From Heterotrichella gracilis (taxonomy: Eukaryota; Sar; Xanthophyceae; Tribonematales; Xanthonemataceae): a stretch of 64,000 nucleotides of DNA. Within the stretch, counting starts at the first letter, position 1, and each line of letters opens with the position of its first letter. Positions 15,670-25,383 of this stretch are shown here, one piece after another. A program made the position numbers and the translations under genes. The DNA is taken from NCBI GenBank assembly GCA_032358255.1, contig JAULBX010025829.1, positions 372,001 to 436,000 on the forward strand, written 5' to 3'. A model generated the notes under the pieces. That model saw only the letters and a list, made by a program, of their open reading frames with translations, did not search any database and was not told the DNA's origin.

Positions 15670-16917
15670 TCAATTCTTTGAAGCAATAATGTCTTTTAAA
15701 TTCTGAACATCGTTTTTAAAACTAAATAATCTTTTCAATTTCATTTTATTGGTTACGAAAAAAGCAACGCCAATAGCAATTCCAACGGCCGTGTAAGCCA
15801 GATTTACAGTATATGCTGCGCCATCCATGTCGTACTTTTTAATTAAGATAGGTGCAAAAACCAATGAAATAATAAATCCAAAACTATTACAAAATAAAAT
15901 AAGTTTTAATTTTCCAAGCGCGGAAAAATAATGACTAATGATCCCAAAAAAGCTTACCATTAATATACCCGGTGAATATAACATCATAAGTCGCTTGATA
16001 CCAACATAACCATTTCCTAATAAATAAATAAAAAAATCTTCTGGCAACAAAAAAATAACAAGCACAGCAATAAAGCTAAAGATCAAACTTGCTTTACTTA
16101 AACTAAAGGTCATTTCAGACGATTTTAAGGTATCGCCCATATTGGCCACTCTTGCTAATAAAACAGGTGAAATACCGTTAGCAATGATCAAAACAGATTC
16201 TATTAAAGAAGATGCTGAAGAATATAAACCTACTTTTGCTTCTGTGGGCAATAAATAATAATTATAACGGTTGCACAACATGTGCATAAGGACTGCTAGC
16301 TGGCAAATTAAGCCGTTTATAATTATAGGTTTCATGTCAAATACTTTTTCTTTTGATTGATTGAAATCTATTTTTAAAACAACGGCGGTAGAAAAAATAA
16401 ATGCGATCGCAAAGGAAAATAATAAAGGAAACAAATAAGCGGCGAAAGTAAATTGTTTTAAAACCAATAACGAAAACCCCAAGCCAACAAGTAACAACAA
16501 AGGCTGTAACAAGTTTAAAAAGTTATAGATTTTAACTTTCTCTTTTCCCAGGATCAAAACACAATTGAATGTGTTTACAATTATGAGCAGCGAAACAATA
16601 TAACCTAACCAACCATAGCCCTCCACCTGCTTATTTAAAAAAACAACTATTATATTACTTAACGAACAAAAAATAAGTGTATAAACTATTCCTAAAACAT
16701 ATAACCGTTTAAGGTTAAATTTTGGGATAAAATAAACTAAACTGTAACCGGTATAAACTTCATTAACAATTTGAATGATAGAAATATTTAAAATAAAAAT
16801 AGCGATCTCCCCCCTCGAACTAACTCCTAAATATCTTGACGAAACGATCAGGATAAAGAAATTGATAACTGCAACCAGTCCTTTGGTAAATAAGCTGTGT
16901 ATTATATTTTTAAACAT
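15670..16917 (-). CDS. Wzx-like polysaccharide flippase (MOP superfamily)
   Basis: A 415-residue integral membrane protein with about 12 hydrophobic helices, typical in length and pattern for Wzx/MATE-type flippases. The N terminus has SSRYLGVSSRGEIAIF near residues 26-41, a recurrent element of O-antigen and teichoic-acid exporters. It would move lipid-linked oligosaccharides across the inner membrane. It lies 2 kb from the FdtA-like genes on the same strand, separated by the L,D-transpeptidase gene, and probably serves the same glycan. No polymerase (Wzy) was recognised in the window. Confidence 0.8.
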   Translation of the reverse strand: MFKNIIHSLFTKGLVAVINFFILIVSSRYLGVSSRGEIAIFILNISIIQIVNEVYTGYSLVYFIPKFNLKRLYVLGIVYTLIFCSLSNIIVVFLNKQVEGYGWLGYIVSLLIIVNTFNCVLILGKEKVKIYNFLNLLQPLLLLVGLGFSLLVLKQFTFAAYLFPLLFSFAIAFIFSTAVVLKIDFNQSKEKVFDMKPIIINGLICQLAVLMHMLCNRYNYYLLPTEAKVGLYSSASSLIESVLIIANGISPVLLARVANMGDTLKSSEMTFSLSKASLIFSFIAVLVIFLLPEDFFIYLLGNGYVGIKRLMMLYSPGILMVSFFGIISHYFSALGKLKLILFCNSFGFIISLVFAPILIKKYDMDGAAYTVNLAYTAVGIAIGVAFFVTNKMKLKRLFSFKNDVQNLKDIIASKN

Positions 16918-16954
16918 ATACGAAGAGCCTATTAACGTGAAAATAAGTTAAAAA

Positions 16955-17362
16955 TTACCATATAAATTCTACTACCTGTTTTATATCCGGGTGTAAACTT
17001 TTAGCTACCGGGCAGGTATGGGCTGCATGTTCGTACATACGCTTTTCCTTGTCTGTATAATTTTTTTTAGGAAAGGTTATCTTCACGTGTATCTCTCCAA
17101 TCCTTCGCGGATCGGGATACATAACCTTTGTAACCTCGCCAATAGCACCGTCAACAGTAGTAAAGCCCTCTTTCATGGCCACTATCCCCATAATTGAGAT
17201 CATACAACTGGCAAGGCTGGTAGCTGTTAGGTCGGTAGGCGAAAAAGCCTCGCCTTTGCCGTGATTATCTTTAGGCGCATCGGTATGTATTACAGTGCCC
17301 GATTGAAGGTGGGTGGCTTCTGTCCTTAATTCCCCAACATATTTAACTAAACTTGTTGCCAT
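16955..17362 (-). CDS. OsmC-family peroxide-reducing protein
   Basis: A 135-residue OsmC/Ohr-superfamily protein that reduces organic peroxides through two redox-active cysteines. The peroxidatic Cys lies in TATSLASCMISIMG near residue 53 and the second in AHTCPVAKSL near 116. The length is normal. FSPTDLTATSL is the conserved element before the first Cys. It is monocistronic and divergent from the envelope-protein gene at 17419. Its own -7 box TATTTTTG lies at 17377-17384. Confidence 0.88.
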   Translation of the reverse strand: MATSLVKYVGELRTEATHLQSGTVIHTDAPKDNHGKGEAFSPTDLTATSLASCMISIMGIVAMKEGFTTVDGAIGEVTKVMYPDPRRIGEIHVKITFPKKNYTDKEKRMYEHAAHTCPVAKSLHPDIKQVVEFIW

Positions 17363-17376
17363 AACTTTTGTTTATA

Positions 17377-17384
17377 CAAAAATA
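17377..17384 (-). promoter_or_regulatory. -7 box (TATTTTTG) of the OsmC gene
   Basis: TAnnTTTG match on the minus strand, 14 bp before the OsmC ATG at 17362. No -33 TTG with usual spacing is visible. Confidence 0.35.
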
Positions 17385-17405
17385 GGATAATACCTCGTAA
17401 TTCTT

Positions 17406-17413
17406 TAAATTTG
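17406..17413 (+). promoter_or_regulatory. -7 box (TAAATTTG) just before the ATG at 17419
   Basis: A perfect TAnnTTTG match ending five bases before the start codon of the envelope-protein gene. Such closeness implies an almost leaderless transcript if it is used. No -33 element is seen. Confidence 0.3.
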
Positions 17414-17418
17414 TTATA

Positions 17419-18183
17419 ATGTTTAGACTCCTTTATATCATTATCTTTTGCTGCTTTTTAAGCGATCTTTCGGTCGCACAAGATAAGCCTGCACTAAATA
17501 ATGATGAAGGTACCACTCTAAATGTATTATACAGGAACGAAGGCTCAGGTAAAATTTACGCTAACACGCGTGGTTTAGGTTTTTTATATCGTCGCGGCAA
17601 ACATATTACGGCAAAAAGCCGTTCTTTTTATGAGATCGATTTTCAGTCCCTAAGACATCCTAAAGAAGTAAAAGTAAGCGGTTCAGCGCAAGACAAAAAA
17701 AGATTTGTTTACGGTAAAATAAACCAGGTTTTTTTATTACGGGGTTCTGTGGGCATGCAAAAAGTATTATTCTCAAAAGCAGATAACAAAGCTGTTGAAG
17801 TGCGTTACAGTTATTCTATAGGACCAACATTAGCGTTTGCAAAGCCATATTACGTTCAGGTTTACAGATCGCAAAATAGTACAACAGGACAAACAAGTCC
17901 GGATGTTGTAAAATTTGACACTGAAAGTTTTACGCAAGATAGCGTTGTTGGACGTGGGGCTTTTTCTGACGGTTTAGCAGAAACAAAAATTTATCCCGGT
18001 GCAAGTGCGAAATTTAATTTAAGTTTTGAATACTCACCATACACCAATCTTATTCGTGCCATTGAAACAGGCATCTCCGTAGATTTTTTCCCAAAAGCAG
18101 TGCCCATCATGGCAAGGAATCCGGCTGAAAACTTAGTTGTGACCTTTCACGTAGGTTTTGTGTTTGGATCAAAATGGTATTAA
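17419..18183 (+). CDS. Probable outer-membrane beta-barrel protein of unknown function
   Basis: A 254-residue secreted protein. MFRLLYIIIFCCFLSDLSVAQ is a signal peptide with cleavage after AQ. The rest has many alternating hydrophobic strands (for example KVLFSKADNKAVEVRYSYSI and NLVVTFHVGFVFGSKWY), and the C terminus ends in aromatic W-Y, as expected of barrels inserted by BamA. I do not recognise a named family. Its stop is directly followed by the lipA ATG, so the two are co-translated; a functional link to lipoate is not evident. Confidence 0.6.
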   Translation: MFRLLYIIIFCCFLSDLSVAQDKPALNNDEGTTLNVLYRNEGSGKIYANTRGLGFLYRRGKHITAKSRSFYEIDFQSLRHPKEVKVSGSAQDKKRFVYGKINQVFLLRGSVGMQKVLFSKADNKAVEVRYSYSIGPTLAFAKPYYVQVYRSQNSTTGQTSPDVVKFDTESFTQDSVVGRGAFSDGLAETKIYPGASAKFNLSFEYSPYTNLIRAIETGISVDFFPKAVPIMARNPAENLVVTFHVGFVFGSKWY

Positions 18184-19050
18184 ATGGAACCCACACAAGA
18201 AATTCAAAAGATCAAAAAACCAGATTGGTTACGTGTAAAATTACCTACCGGCGAAGAATACGTTAAAGTTCGTGGTATAGTAAGTAAACACAAATTACAC
18301 ACTATTTGCGAAAGCGGTAACTGTCCTAATATGGGCGAATGCTGGGGTGCAGGAACAGCTACATTTATGATTCTGGGAAATATCTGTACTCGCAGCTGCG
18401 GTTTCTGCGCAGTGGCAACAGGTAAACCAAAACCTGCAGACTGGGATGAACCAAAACGTATTGCAGATTCTGTAAAATTAATGGGTGTTAAACACTGCGT
18501 AATTACGAGTGTTGACAGAGATGATCTTAAAGATGGTGGTTCTATTATCTGGGCAGAGACCATTAAAGAAATTCGTGCAATTAGCCCTGAAACAAAATTT
18601 GAATGTTTGATACCTGACTTTGCGGGTAAATGGGAAAATTTGCAACGTATTATTGACGCGCAACCTGATATTGTTTCGCACAACATTGAGACTGTAAGAC
18701 GTTTAACCGCACAAGTACGTATACAAGCCAAGTACGATCGCAGTATGGAAGTTTTAAAACGTTTGGATGAAGCAGGCGTTAAAACAAAAAGCGGTATTAT
18801 GGTTGGCTTGGGAGAAACAGATGAAGAAGTTTATGCAACCATTGATGATCTTGCTAATGTAAAATGCGATGTGGTTACTATTGGACAATATTTACAACCT
18901 ACACCAAAACATTTACCTGTAGCACGTTTCGTACATCCTGATGATTTTAAAAAGTATAAAGATTACGCTTTAAGTAAAGGATTTAAATTTGTTGAAAGCG
19001 GGCCGTTGGTGCGCTCATCTTATCATGCAGAAAAGCATATTTTTTACTAG
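18184..19050 (+). CDS. lipA: Lipoyl synthase
   Basis: A 288-residue radical-SAM enzyme that inserts two sulfurs into octanoyl groups on lipoyl domains of 2-oxoacid dehydrogenases and GcvH. The auxiliary cluster cysteines lie in [12 protein letters not shown] (about 42, 47, 53) and the radical-SAM cysteines in CTRSCGFC (about 68, 72, 75). The conserved C-terminal serine lies in [13 protein letters not shown]. All key residues are present and the length is normal. No lipB lies in the window. The gene starts on the base after the preceding stop and converges with batE, with two bases between the stops. Confidence 0.97.
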   Translation: MEPTQEIQKIKKPDWLRVKLPTGEEYVKVRGIVSKHKLHTICESGNCPNMGECWGAGTATFMILGNICTRSCGFCAVATGKPKPADWDEPKRIADSVKLMGVKHCVITSVDRDDLKDGGSIIWAETIKEIRAISPETKFECLIPDFAGKWENLQRIIDAQPDIVSHNIETVRRLTAQVRIQAKYDRSMEVLKRLDEAGVKTKSGIMVGLGETDEEVYATIDDLANVKCDVVTIGQYLQPTPKHLPVARFVHPDDFKKYKDYALSKGFKFVESGPLVRSSYHAEKHIFY

Positions 19051-19052
19051 GA

Positions 19053-19811
19053 TCAAATAATCCCAACATCACTTACCTTCAACCAGCCTTCGTTACCGTT
19101 ATCGAGTTTAATAAGCAACCAGTTGCCATTATTTTCAACTACACGAATTTTTGTTCCTTCATGCAAATTGAATTTTGAACTTGCAGATGCAGTTGGTTCG
19201 TTCATGATCTTAACTTCTTTGGCAGTAATGATCGCAAATTTATTTTCCACTTTTGATTGTAAAGCCGAGTAACCTAAAAAATAAGTTAGAACAAAAGCAA
19301 TAAGCAAAATACAACTTAATAAAAATGAAATTCGTTTTATTATTAAAGTAGAAGAGTTAACGAAGATAAAGAACAGAATACTCGCAATAGCAATAGAACC
19401 AATAGAGAACCAAGCCCAGGTGTTGGTTGTAAAAGAAGAAAGAAGATTTGTTTTAACAGCACTTATAAAGAAATTCTCTTTTGAATCTATCTTGTCAATT
19501 GTTTTTGCAGCAGCAATTCCTAAATTGATCCTTACATCTTCATCATTTGGATCCACTTTCCTCGCTAATTCGTAATAATAAATAGCTTTTCCTAACTCAT
19601 TATTCCTGTAATAAGCATTGCCCAAATTAAAATACAATTGGTAAGACCTATAACCATCGCTTACTAATTTTTCATAATTAGTAATTGCTTCTTTATAGTT
19701 CTTTGAGTCATAAGCCTTCTCTGCTTTTTGTAAGAGATCATTACTATAACCCTTTATTGAAAAAGATAAAAAACAAACCAATAAAATAAATATGTAATTA
19801 TTTTTTTTCAT
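19053..19811 (-). CDS. batE: BatE: TPR and SH3-domain protein of the Bat operon
   Basis: A 252-residue protein. A signal peptide or anchor (about 1-22) precedes TPR repeats (KAEKAYDSKNYKEAITNYEK near 28-47, QLYFNLGNAYYRNNELGKAI near 57-76), two transmembrane helices (about 133-152 and 161-180) and a C-terminal bacterial SH3 domain (LHEGTKIRVVENNGNWLLIK near 220-239). It is the last gene of the Bat operon, which in Bacteroidota has been linked to aerotolerance and stress. It lies 4 bp after batD. Confidence 0.85.
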   Translation of the reverse strand: MKKNNYIFILLVCFLSFSIKGYSNDLLQKAEKAYDSKNYKEAITNYEKLVSDGYRSYQLYFNLGNAYYRNNELGKAIYYYELARKVDPNDEDVRINLGIAAAKTIDKIDSKENFFISAVKTNLLSSFTTNTWAWFSIGSIAIASILFFIFVNSSTLIIKRISFLLSCILLIAFVLTYFLGYSALQSKVENKFAIITAKEVKIMNEPTASASSKFNLHEGTKIRVVENNGNWLLIKLDNGNEGWLKVSDVGII

Positions 19812-19815
19812 TTGT

Positions 19816-21615
19816 TTACACTTTCTTATTTAATTGTTCTTCAAGATCAGTAATTAATTCCATTGTATTTTTATACACCTGTTGAAGATCGCCACTTACA
19901 GCTCCAGGCGCATATTTGGCGTACTCACTCGTTTCTAAAGTTGATACTAATTTCGCAGTACTTTGCGGGTCTACTTGTTTTTTGTTCAATACAGCTGTGA
20001 TCTTTTCTCGTGAAAGATCTGCAACGGGAATATTTAATTTATTACCGATGTAACTATTTAAAGCCATTAAGATCTCTGTATAAAATTCATCCTTTTTATT
20101 TTGCTGCATTAATTTTTCAGCATTCACTAATTGTTTTTTAGCCAGTTTAGCGGCTTTACGTTCCTTCACTAAAACAACATTGCTGTTATTTTTAATATAA
20201 TTTCTCCTTAAAAATAAACCTGTTCCTAAAGCCAATAAAGGCAAGATCAATAATAAAATGTGCAGAGATGAATTAAAGAATTCCGTCTCAGATTTTAACA
20301 GAACAAAATCTCCTTTTTTAATATAACGAATATCATTCTCTGTTTCTTTTACCTGGCTTTGTTGTACATACACCTGTGCACCTTTGCTGTTAGGATCAGC
20401 AGGCAATACAGTGATCTTAACTTCGGGCGCAGGAATGGTAATGTATTTTTTTTGATCCAAACTAAAATAAGAAAAATCAAGATTCTCTAATTTAAATTCG
20501 CCTTCGCTTCTTGCAATAATTAAATAGTCAAATGTTTTTGTATTACCAGATTCAGATATCTTTGGATCATAGGTCTCAAAACTCTCTGGTAAATTTAACT
20601 TAGGTGCGTCTATTAATTTTATATTTCCTTTACCGCTGATGGTCATTTTTAAATTAAAGGCGTCATTCGCTTTTAATTCATTACGTGTAGCGGCAACTTT
20701 GTATGAAAAATCGCCAACCGCACCATAATAACTTGCAGGACGCCCTTCCTGTGGCACATCTAAAACTTCAACAACCAATGGCTTACTTTTTACAGTAACC
20801 GGAACATCTTCATAACCGGCAGAACCAAAGAACTGTTCGAATATATTTTTCGGTTTTGCATTTGTTTGCCTCCTTACAACAACATCTCCTTCAACGGTAC
20901 TCAAACTTATCTTTCCTGTTTTATTAGCAATGGCGGAGCTGCGGAACAATTCGTAAGTATAATAATTTACACCATCTACGTTCTCAACAATTGCTTGTCC
21001 TTTACTTGTAGATTCTTGCGCCTGCGAATAAAAACCATCGTAAGTTGGCTGGGCAAACTTTTGAAAACCGATCATTTGTAAACGGGAGTATACTTTTTGA
21101 GTAATGGTAACCTGCTCACCAACGTAACATTTGTTCTTGCTCACGCCGGTTCTGATAAAAACATCGCCCCCACTTACTTTACTGCTATACTTTGGATCGT
21201 CTGTTGGATTTGTGTTGTTTTGATTACCTGCTGCAGCTTTAACAACTTCAAGTGTTATGGGTGTAGTCTCTAATTTTTGTCCACCTGCTACAACACTTGC
21301 TGCACCAATAGTTACCTTACCTTCTCTTTTAGGAACCAAGCCATAGGAAATAACTATTTGCTGGCTCATCACACCATTGGTGTACTGTACAGAGTTGCTT
21401 TGGTTGGGGCCACTTACAACATCAAACTCTTTAAAACTTGGCGGAACATAATTGGTGCCACTAACCGTAAGCACAATAGCAAATTCAAAAGGAACACCCA
21501 CCTGCACGCGTTTAGAACTTACCTGTGAATAAAAACTCTGTGCTTGCGCTGAAAAAATAAAAAAGCAAGACACTATTAGCAGTATCCACTTATTTTTTAT
21601 TTTGTTCGTTTTCAT
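19816..21615 (-). CDS. batD: BatD oxygen-tolerance protein
   Basis: A 599-residue BatD-family protein. A signal peptide (ending FFIFSAQAQ) is followed by a long periplasmic region of immunoglobulin-like domains (about 26-420, opening YSQVSSKRVQVGVPFEFAIV), one transmembrane helix near 450-470 and a basic cytoplasmic tail (VLVKERKAAKLAKKQLVNAE). This layout and its place between batC and batE identify it. It is presumed to join the membrane complex formed by the BatA and BatB VWA proteins. Confidence 0.9.
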   Translation of the reverse strand: MKTNKIKNKWILLIVSCFFIFSAQAQSFYSQVSSKRVQVGVPFEFAIVLTVSGTNYVPPSFKEFDVVSGPNQSNSVQYTNGVMSQQIVISYGLVPKREGKVTIGAASVVAGGQKLETTPITLEVVKAAAGNQNNTNPTDDPKYSSKVSGGDVFIRTGVSKNKCYVGEQVTITQKVYSRLQMIGFQKFAQPTYDGFYSQAQESTSKGQAIVENVDGVNYYTYELFRSSAIANKTGKISLSTVEGDVVVRRQTNAKPKNIFEQFFGSAGYEDVPVTVKSKPLVVEVLDVPQEGRPASYYGAVGDFSYKVAATRNELKANDAFNLKMTISGKGNIKLIDAPKLNLPESFETYDPKISESGNTKTFDYLIIARSEGEFKLENLDFSYFSLDQKKYITIPAPEVKITVLPADPNSKGAQVYVQQSQVKETENDIRYIKKGDFVLLKSETEFFNSSLHILLLILPLLALGTGLFLRRNYIKNNSNVVLVKERKAAKLAKKQLVNAEKLMQQNKKDEFYTEILMALNSYIGNKLNIPVADLSREKITAVLNKKQVDPQSTAKLVSTLETSEYAKYAPGAVSGDLQQVYKNTMELITDLEEQLNKKV

Positions 21616-21635
21616 TTTTCGTTTCTAATGTAAAT

Positions 21636-22358
21636 TTACCAATCTTTATCTACTGATGTTTTTGAGGCATCTTCCTGCTTTTGCTTACGTTTATCCTGTA
21701 ATTTTTTCTCTTGGTTCATTAGTGCTTTTAACAACTGCTCTGCCTGGTCTTTATTCATTTGATTTTGTTGAGGCGCAGCATTTTTCTTTTGATCTTTTTT
21801 ATCTTCTTCTTTTGGATTACCGCTGCCACCGCCGCCTTTTTTATCTTTAGGCATATTCTTTAAAGCGTAGGCAAGGTTGTAACGCGTTTCTTCATCTTTA
21901 GGATTGAACTTTAATGATTTTTTGTAAGCATCAACTGCCTGACCATAATCTTTCTTCTGTAAATAACAGTTACCGATGTTATGCCATGCCTGGTGCAAGG
22001 TATCTTTATTTGAAATTGAATTTGCTACCTGTGCAAAACTCTGTGCTGCTTCGTCAAAAACCAAAGCGGCTAATGAATCAGGCGTAACTTTTTTTCCACC
22101 CTGTATAAAATTTTGTTTGCTTTCTTTTATTTGCAGCGCATTTTTATATAAAGAATTGCCAAGGTTAAAATTCGCTTTTTGATTATTTGGATTGATCTTT
22201 AATGCTTCCCTGTATCTATCGGTAGCATCTATCGTTCTTCCATCATAATACAATTTATTACCGTCATATATATTCATAGCATCTTTTTGTCCTAACAACA
22301 ATCCTGTTGCAAAGAACATACATGTAACTACAAAATATCGGATATTATTTAACTGCAT
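21636..22358 (-). CDS. batC: BatC: TPR-repeat protein
   Basis: A 240-residue TPR protein. An N-terminal hydrophobic segment (IRYFVVTCMFFATGLLLG, about 6-23) acts as signal or anchor. Three TPR-like units follow (YDGRTIDATDRYREALKINP, AWHNIGNCYLQKKDYGQAVD, ALKNMPKDKKG), then a very polar Lys/Gln/Asp-rich tail. I chose the ATG at 22358, which overlaps the batB stop by 14 bases; a longer frame starting at 22403 lies inside batB and gives no signal peptide. Confidence 0.85.
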   Translation of the reverse strand: MQLNNIRYFVVTCMFFATGLLLGQKDAMNIYDGNKLYYDGRTIDATDRYREALKINPNNQKANFNLGNSLYKNALQIKESKQNFIQGGKKVTPDSLAALVFDEAAQSFAQVANSISNKDTLHQAWHNIGNCYLQKKDYGQAVDAYKKSLKFNPKDEETRYNLAYALKNMPKDKKGGGGSGNPKEEDKKDQKKNAAPQQNQMNKDQAEQLLKALMNQEKKLQDKRKQKQEDASKTSVDKDW

Positions 22359-23385
22359 TTCCAAATAAATTAATTTTTTTAAACCACTCACTAACTCGTT
22401 CACTTATTAAAAATTCAATAAAAAATAAAATTAAAGCCAACCCTAAGAACCATTGGAACTGGTCTTCATAATCGGTATACATTTTATTTTCAATTTGCGC
22501 CTTGTCTAACTCACCAATTTTATCAAGCACCGCGCCTAAACCAATGTCTGCCTGGCTAGCCTGAACGAAAACACCGTTTGCTTTTGAAGCAATGGATTTT
22601 AATAGGTTGACATTTAATTTTGTAATAACTGTTTGTCCATCTTTATCTTTTCGATAACCTTTAATAACACCATTTTCAATTAAAGGAATAGGCACACCCT
22701 TTTCAGACCCAATACCAATAGTGCTTATCATGATGCCTTTTTTATTTGCGTCTTCTGCAGCTTTCAACGCTTCCGAATCATGATTCTCACCATCCGTAAT
22801 TAAAATAATGGCTCTGTTCTTGCCTTCATCACTACTAAAAGATTCAGATGCTTTTATGATGGCGTCAGAAACATTTGTGCCTTGTACGGGAACCATTCCG
22901 GGACTAATAGATTCTAAAAATAATTTCGCTGCGCTATAATCTGTTGTTATTGGCAATTGCACATAGGCTTCTCCGGCAAAGATTACCAAGCCCAAACGAT
23001 CGCCTTCCAAACCATCGATCATTTTTTCTAAGGCGTATTTTGCACGCGTTAAACGGTCAGGACTGAGATCCTGCGCCAACATACTATTACTAACATCAAT
23101 ACAAACAATGATATCCGCACCTTCACGTTTTACTTCCGTTAATTTACTTCCTGTTTGTAGATTACATAATGCAATTACTAGGCTGCTAAACCCAAGCATA
23201 AATAAAATAACTTTTATTATCCGTTTGCGTCTACTTGAATAAGGTACCAATGCATTGACCAAATTTGATTCACCCAAACGTTTTAATTTTTTACGACGAG
23301 AAATAAAATACCATATCACCAGTATCAACATTATAGGTAATGCTGCAAACGCGTAAAAGTAAATCGTATGTTCAAATTTAAACAT
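22345..23385 (-). CDS. batB: BatB: VWA-domain membrane protein
   Basis: A 346-residue protein with two N-terminal transmembrane helices (about 8-26 and 56-76), a von Willebrand factor A domain and a C-terminal helix (QWFLGLALILFFIEFLI near 311-327). The metal-binding MIDAS motif is DVSNSM near residue 97. The TGD-type loop is present as ILITDGENHD near 194-203. It overlaps batA by TAATG and batC by 14 bases, showing tight translational coupling. With BatA it probably forms the core of the membrane complex. Confidence 0.9.
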   Translation of the reverse strand: MFKFEHTIYFYAFAALPIMLILVIWYFISRRKKLKRLGESNLVNALVPYSSRRKRIIKVILFMLGFSSLVIALCNLQTGSKLTEVKREGADIIVCIDVSNSMLAQDLSPDRLTRAKYALEKMIDGLEGDRLGLVIFAGEAYVQLPITTDYSAAKLFLESISPGMVPVQGTNVSDAIIKASESFSSDEGKNRAIILITDGENHDSEALKAAEDANKKGIMISTIGIGSEKGVPIPLIENGVIKGYRKDKDGQTVITKLNVNLLKSIASKANGVFVQASQADIGLGAVLDKIGELDKAQIENKMYTDYEDQFQWFLGLALILFFIEFLISERVSEWFKKINLFGNAVK

Positions 23386-24395
23386 TATGGTACTGCTCTA
23401 AATAAAGTATAACGTAATATAAACTCTAATAACAATAATATTGCCGCAGCCAAGGCTAACGGTAAAAAATGTTCGGCTTTGTTAGTGAAACTTTTTTCAC
23501 TAACAATCGTCTTTTCCATTTTATCAATTTCCTTGTAAATATTAACTAAGCTTTCTTTGTTGGTTGCTCTAAAATATTGTCCGCCTGTCATTTCAGAAAT
23601 TTCAGTCATTACTTTTTCGTCCACATCAACATCTACATAATCGTACTCATATTCTCCCGGTGCATAAATAGCAACCGGTTGAAGCGCTTTTCCTTTTGAA
23701 CCAACACCAATACAATACACACGAATACCATAGGTTTTAGCTAACTCGCCCGCGGTAAGAGGAGCCACTTCACCAACGTTATTTACACCGTCACTTACAA
23801 AAACAATTACTTTACTTTTTGCTTTACTTTCTTTGATACGTGCCACAGCTGTTGCCAAACCCAAACCAATAGCAGTTCCCTGATCTAACGAACCGGCTTT
23901 AACCTGTGTAAACATATTCTTTAGAACTTTATGATCACTGGTTAACGGACATTGCGTAAAAGCAACACCGCCAAAAATAACCAAACCAATTCTATCGTTC
24001 GGACGTGCATCAATAAAATCAACAATAACATCTTTGGCCACATCCATCCTGTTTGGCTTAAAATCTTTTGCAAGCATGGATAAAGAAACGTCTAACGAAA
24101 TAACGATGTCGATCCCTTCAGTTTTACTATCCTTCCAGCTACTGCGAGATTGTGGTCTAGCCAATGCAGCGATTATTAAAGCAAAAGCAATTAAACGTAA
24201 AGCAAATAGCGAATGACGGAACTTTGCTTTACCTGAGGATCTTATTTTATGAAATAAAGCAAATGAAGAATAATTGAACTCACCTTCAAGTTTTTTTAAG
24301 CGAATGATATACCAAACGATCATTAATGGCAATATGCACATTAACCAAAACCAATGCTTTTCTGCAAACTGAATATCGTTAAAATAACTTATCAC
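23385..24395 (-). CDS. batA: BatA: VWA-domain membrane protein
   Basis: A 336-residue VWA protein paralogous to BatB. The MIDAS motif is DVSLSM near residue 100 and VFVSDGVNNVGE near 198-209 holds the other metal ligands. Membrane helices lie near 14-32, 62-80 and 310-330. The start is GTG at 24395: it forms a four-base GTGA overlap with the stop of the gene upstream, and no ATG fits the N terminus. The paralogue BatB directly follows. Confidence 0.9.
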   Translation of the reverse strand: MISYFNDIQFAEKHWFWLMCILPLMIVWYIIRLKKLEGEFNYSSFALFHKIRSSGKAKFRHSLFALRLIAFALIIAALARPQSRSSWKDSKTEGIDIVISLDVSLSMLAKDFKPNRMDVAKDVIVDFIDARPNDRIGLVIFGGVAFTQCPLTSDHKVLKNMFTQVKAGSLDQGTAIGLGLATAVARIKESKAKSKVIVFVSDGVNNVGEVAPLTAGELAKTYGIRVYCIGVGSKGKALQPVAIYAPGEYEYDYVDVDVDEKVMTEISEMTGGQYFRATNKESLVNIYKEIDKMEKTIVSEKSFTNKAEHFLPLALAAAILLLLEFILRYTLFRAVP

Positions 24396-25381
24396 TGGGT
24401 TGGTTGATTATTTGTTTGAGGTTCAGGAATTGTAACTTCTTCTTCACGTTTAGTTCCATTCACAAAATCAAAAGCATTTTGTAAAGTAAATTTATGTTCG
24501 TCCTCGATCGGCGTTAACTTTGCAAATTTCACAAGATCGCTTAAGGTCAATGTTTGCTCTAGTTTTTCTTTACTTTGCTTATCTACTACCTGGGTCCTAA
24601 ATGCTTTCATGATCTCATCAGTAGTACTTTCCAGAGCATTAACATTAAAACGTTCCTCGATATATAAACGCACTGCATCAGAAATTGATGAATAATATTC
24701 TTTTACCAACCCCTCTTTCCAAACCTGTTCTGCTTTTATCTTTTCTAAACTCGCAAGGGCAGTAATGTGCGCAGGTATCTTTGGTTTTTCGGGTATAATA
24801 ACGACCTGTTTGTTTCGTTTCGTAAAATAAACCGTGAGAAGAATTACACCTGCTATAAAGACTATGATCCCTATTCCCCAATAAATATAATCGAGATACC
24901 ACTTCCAGTTAAATTCTTCATTAAAAGGTGGCTTTATGTCTTTTGTTTTTGTAATACTTGTATCGGTGGGAACGGTATGCACTTCCAGTAAAAGCGTTTC
25001 TGTAAAGAACGGTCTTGTAGTGTCATCGTTTACAATAAATTCAAAACCCGGCACGGCAAAATAACCGCTATCATAGGCGCTTACTAAAATTTGTTGGTGC
25101 TGCTGGTAAATAGTTGGATTATTTTTATCAGGTATTGTTGTATCAATAGGCGTAATAGAAACAACCTCAACTTTGCCTGTAATCGTGTCGCCGATAGAAG
25201 GCCACTTGATCTTAAGGTCGCGCTGTGAGGCGTCATAATTCACATACAGATCTAATTTAACCTGCTCACCGATCCTGATCTTAGAAGAATCTAAAACAGC
25301 ACTTACTCTAATTTGTCCAAGAAAAATATTGGAACAGAAAATTAGCGCTACAACGAAAAGTATATGTTTTAAATTTTTCAA
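24392..25381 (-). CDS. Bat-operon membrane protein (BatX-type, unnamed family)
   Basis: A 329-residue protein found between the DUF58 and batA genes in many Bacteroidota Bat operons. It has a signal peptide (MKNLKHILFVVALIFCS...GQ), a periplasmic beta-rich domain (RVSAVLDSSKIRIGEQVKLD), one transmembrane helix (WGIGIIVFIAGVILLTVYF near 168-186) and a cytoplasmic helical domain. The start is TTG at 25381; an in-frame stop lies four codons upstream and no ATG precedes the signal. It lies 2 bp after the DUF58 stop. It may dock the DUF58/MoxR pair to the membrane complex (inference). Confidence 0.75.
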   Translation of the reverse strand: MKNLKHILFVVALIFCSNIFLGQIRVSAVLDSSKIRIGEQVKLDLYVNYDASQRDLKIKWPSIGDTITGKVEVVSITPIDTTIPDKNNPTIYQQHQQILVSAYDSGYFAVPGFEFIVNDDTTRPFFTETLLLEVHTVPTDTSITKTKDIKPPFNEEFNWKWYLDYIYWGIGIIVFIAGVILLTVYFTKRNKQVVIIPEKPKIPAHITALASLEKIKAEQVWKEGLVKEYYSSISDAVRLYIEERFNVNALESTTDEIMKAFRTQVVDKQSKEKLEQTLTLSDLVKFAKLTPIEDEHKFTLQNAFDFVNGTKREEEVTIPEPQTNNQPTQ

Positions 25382-25383
25382 TT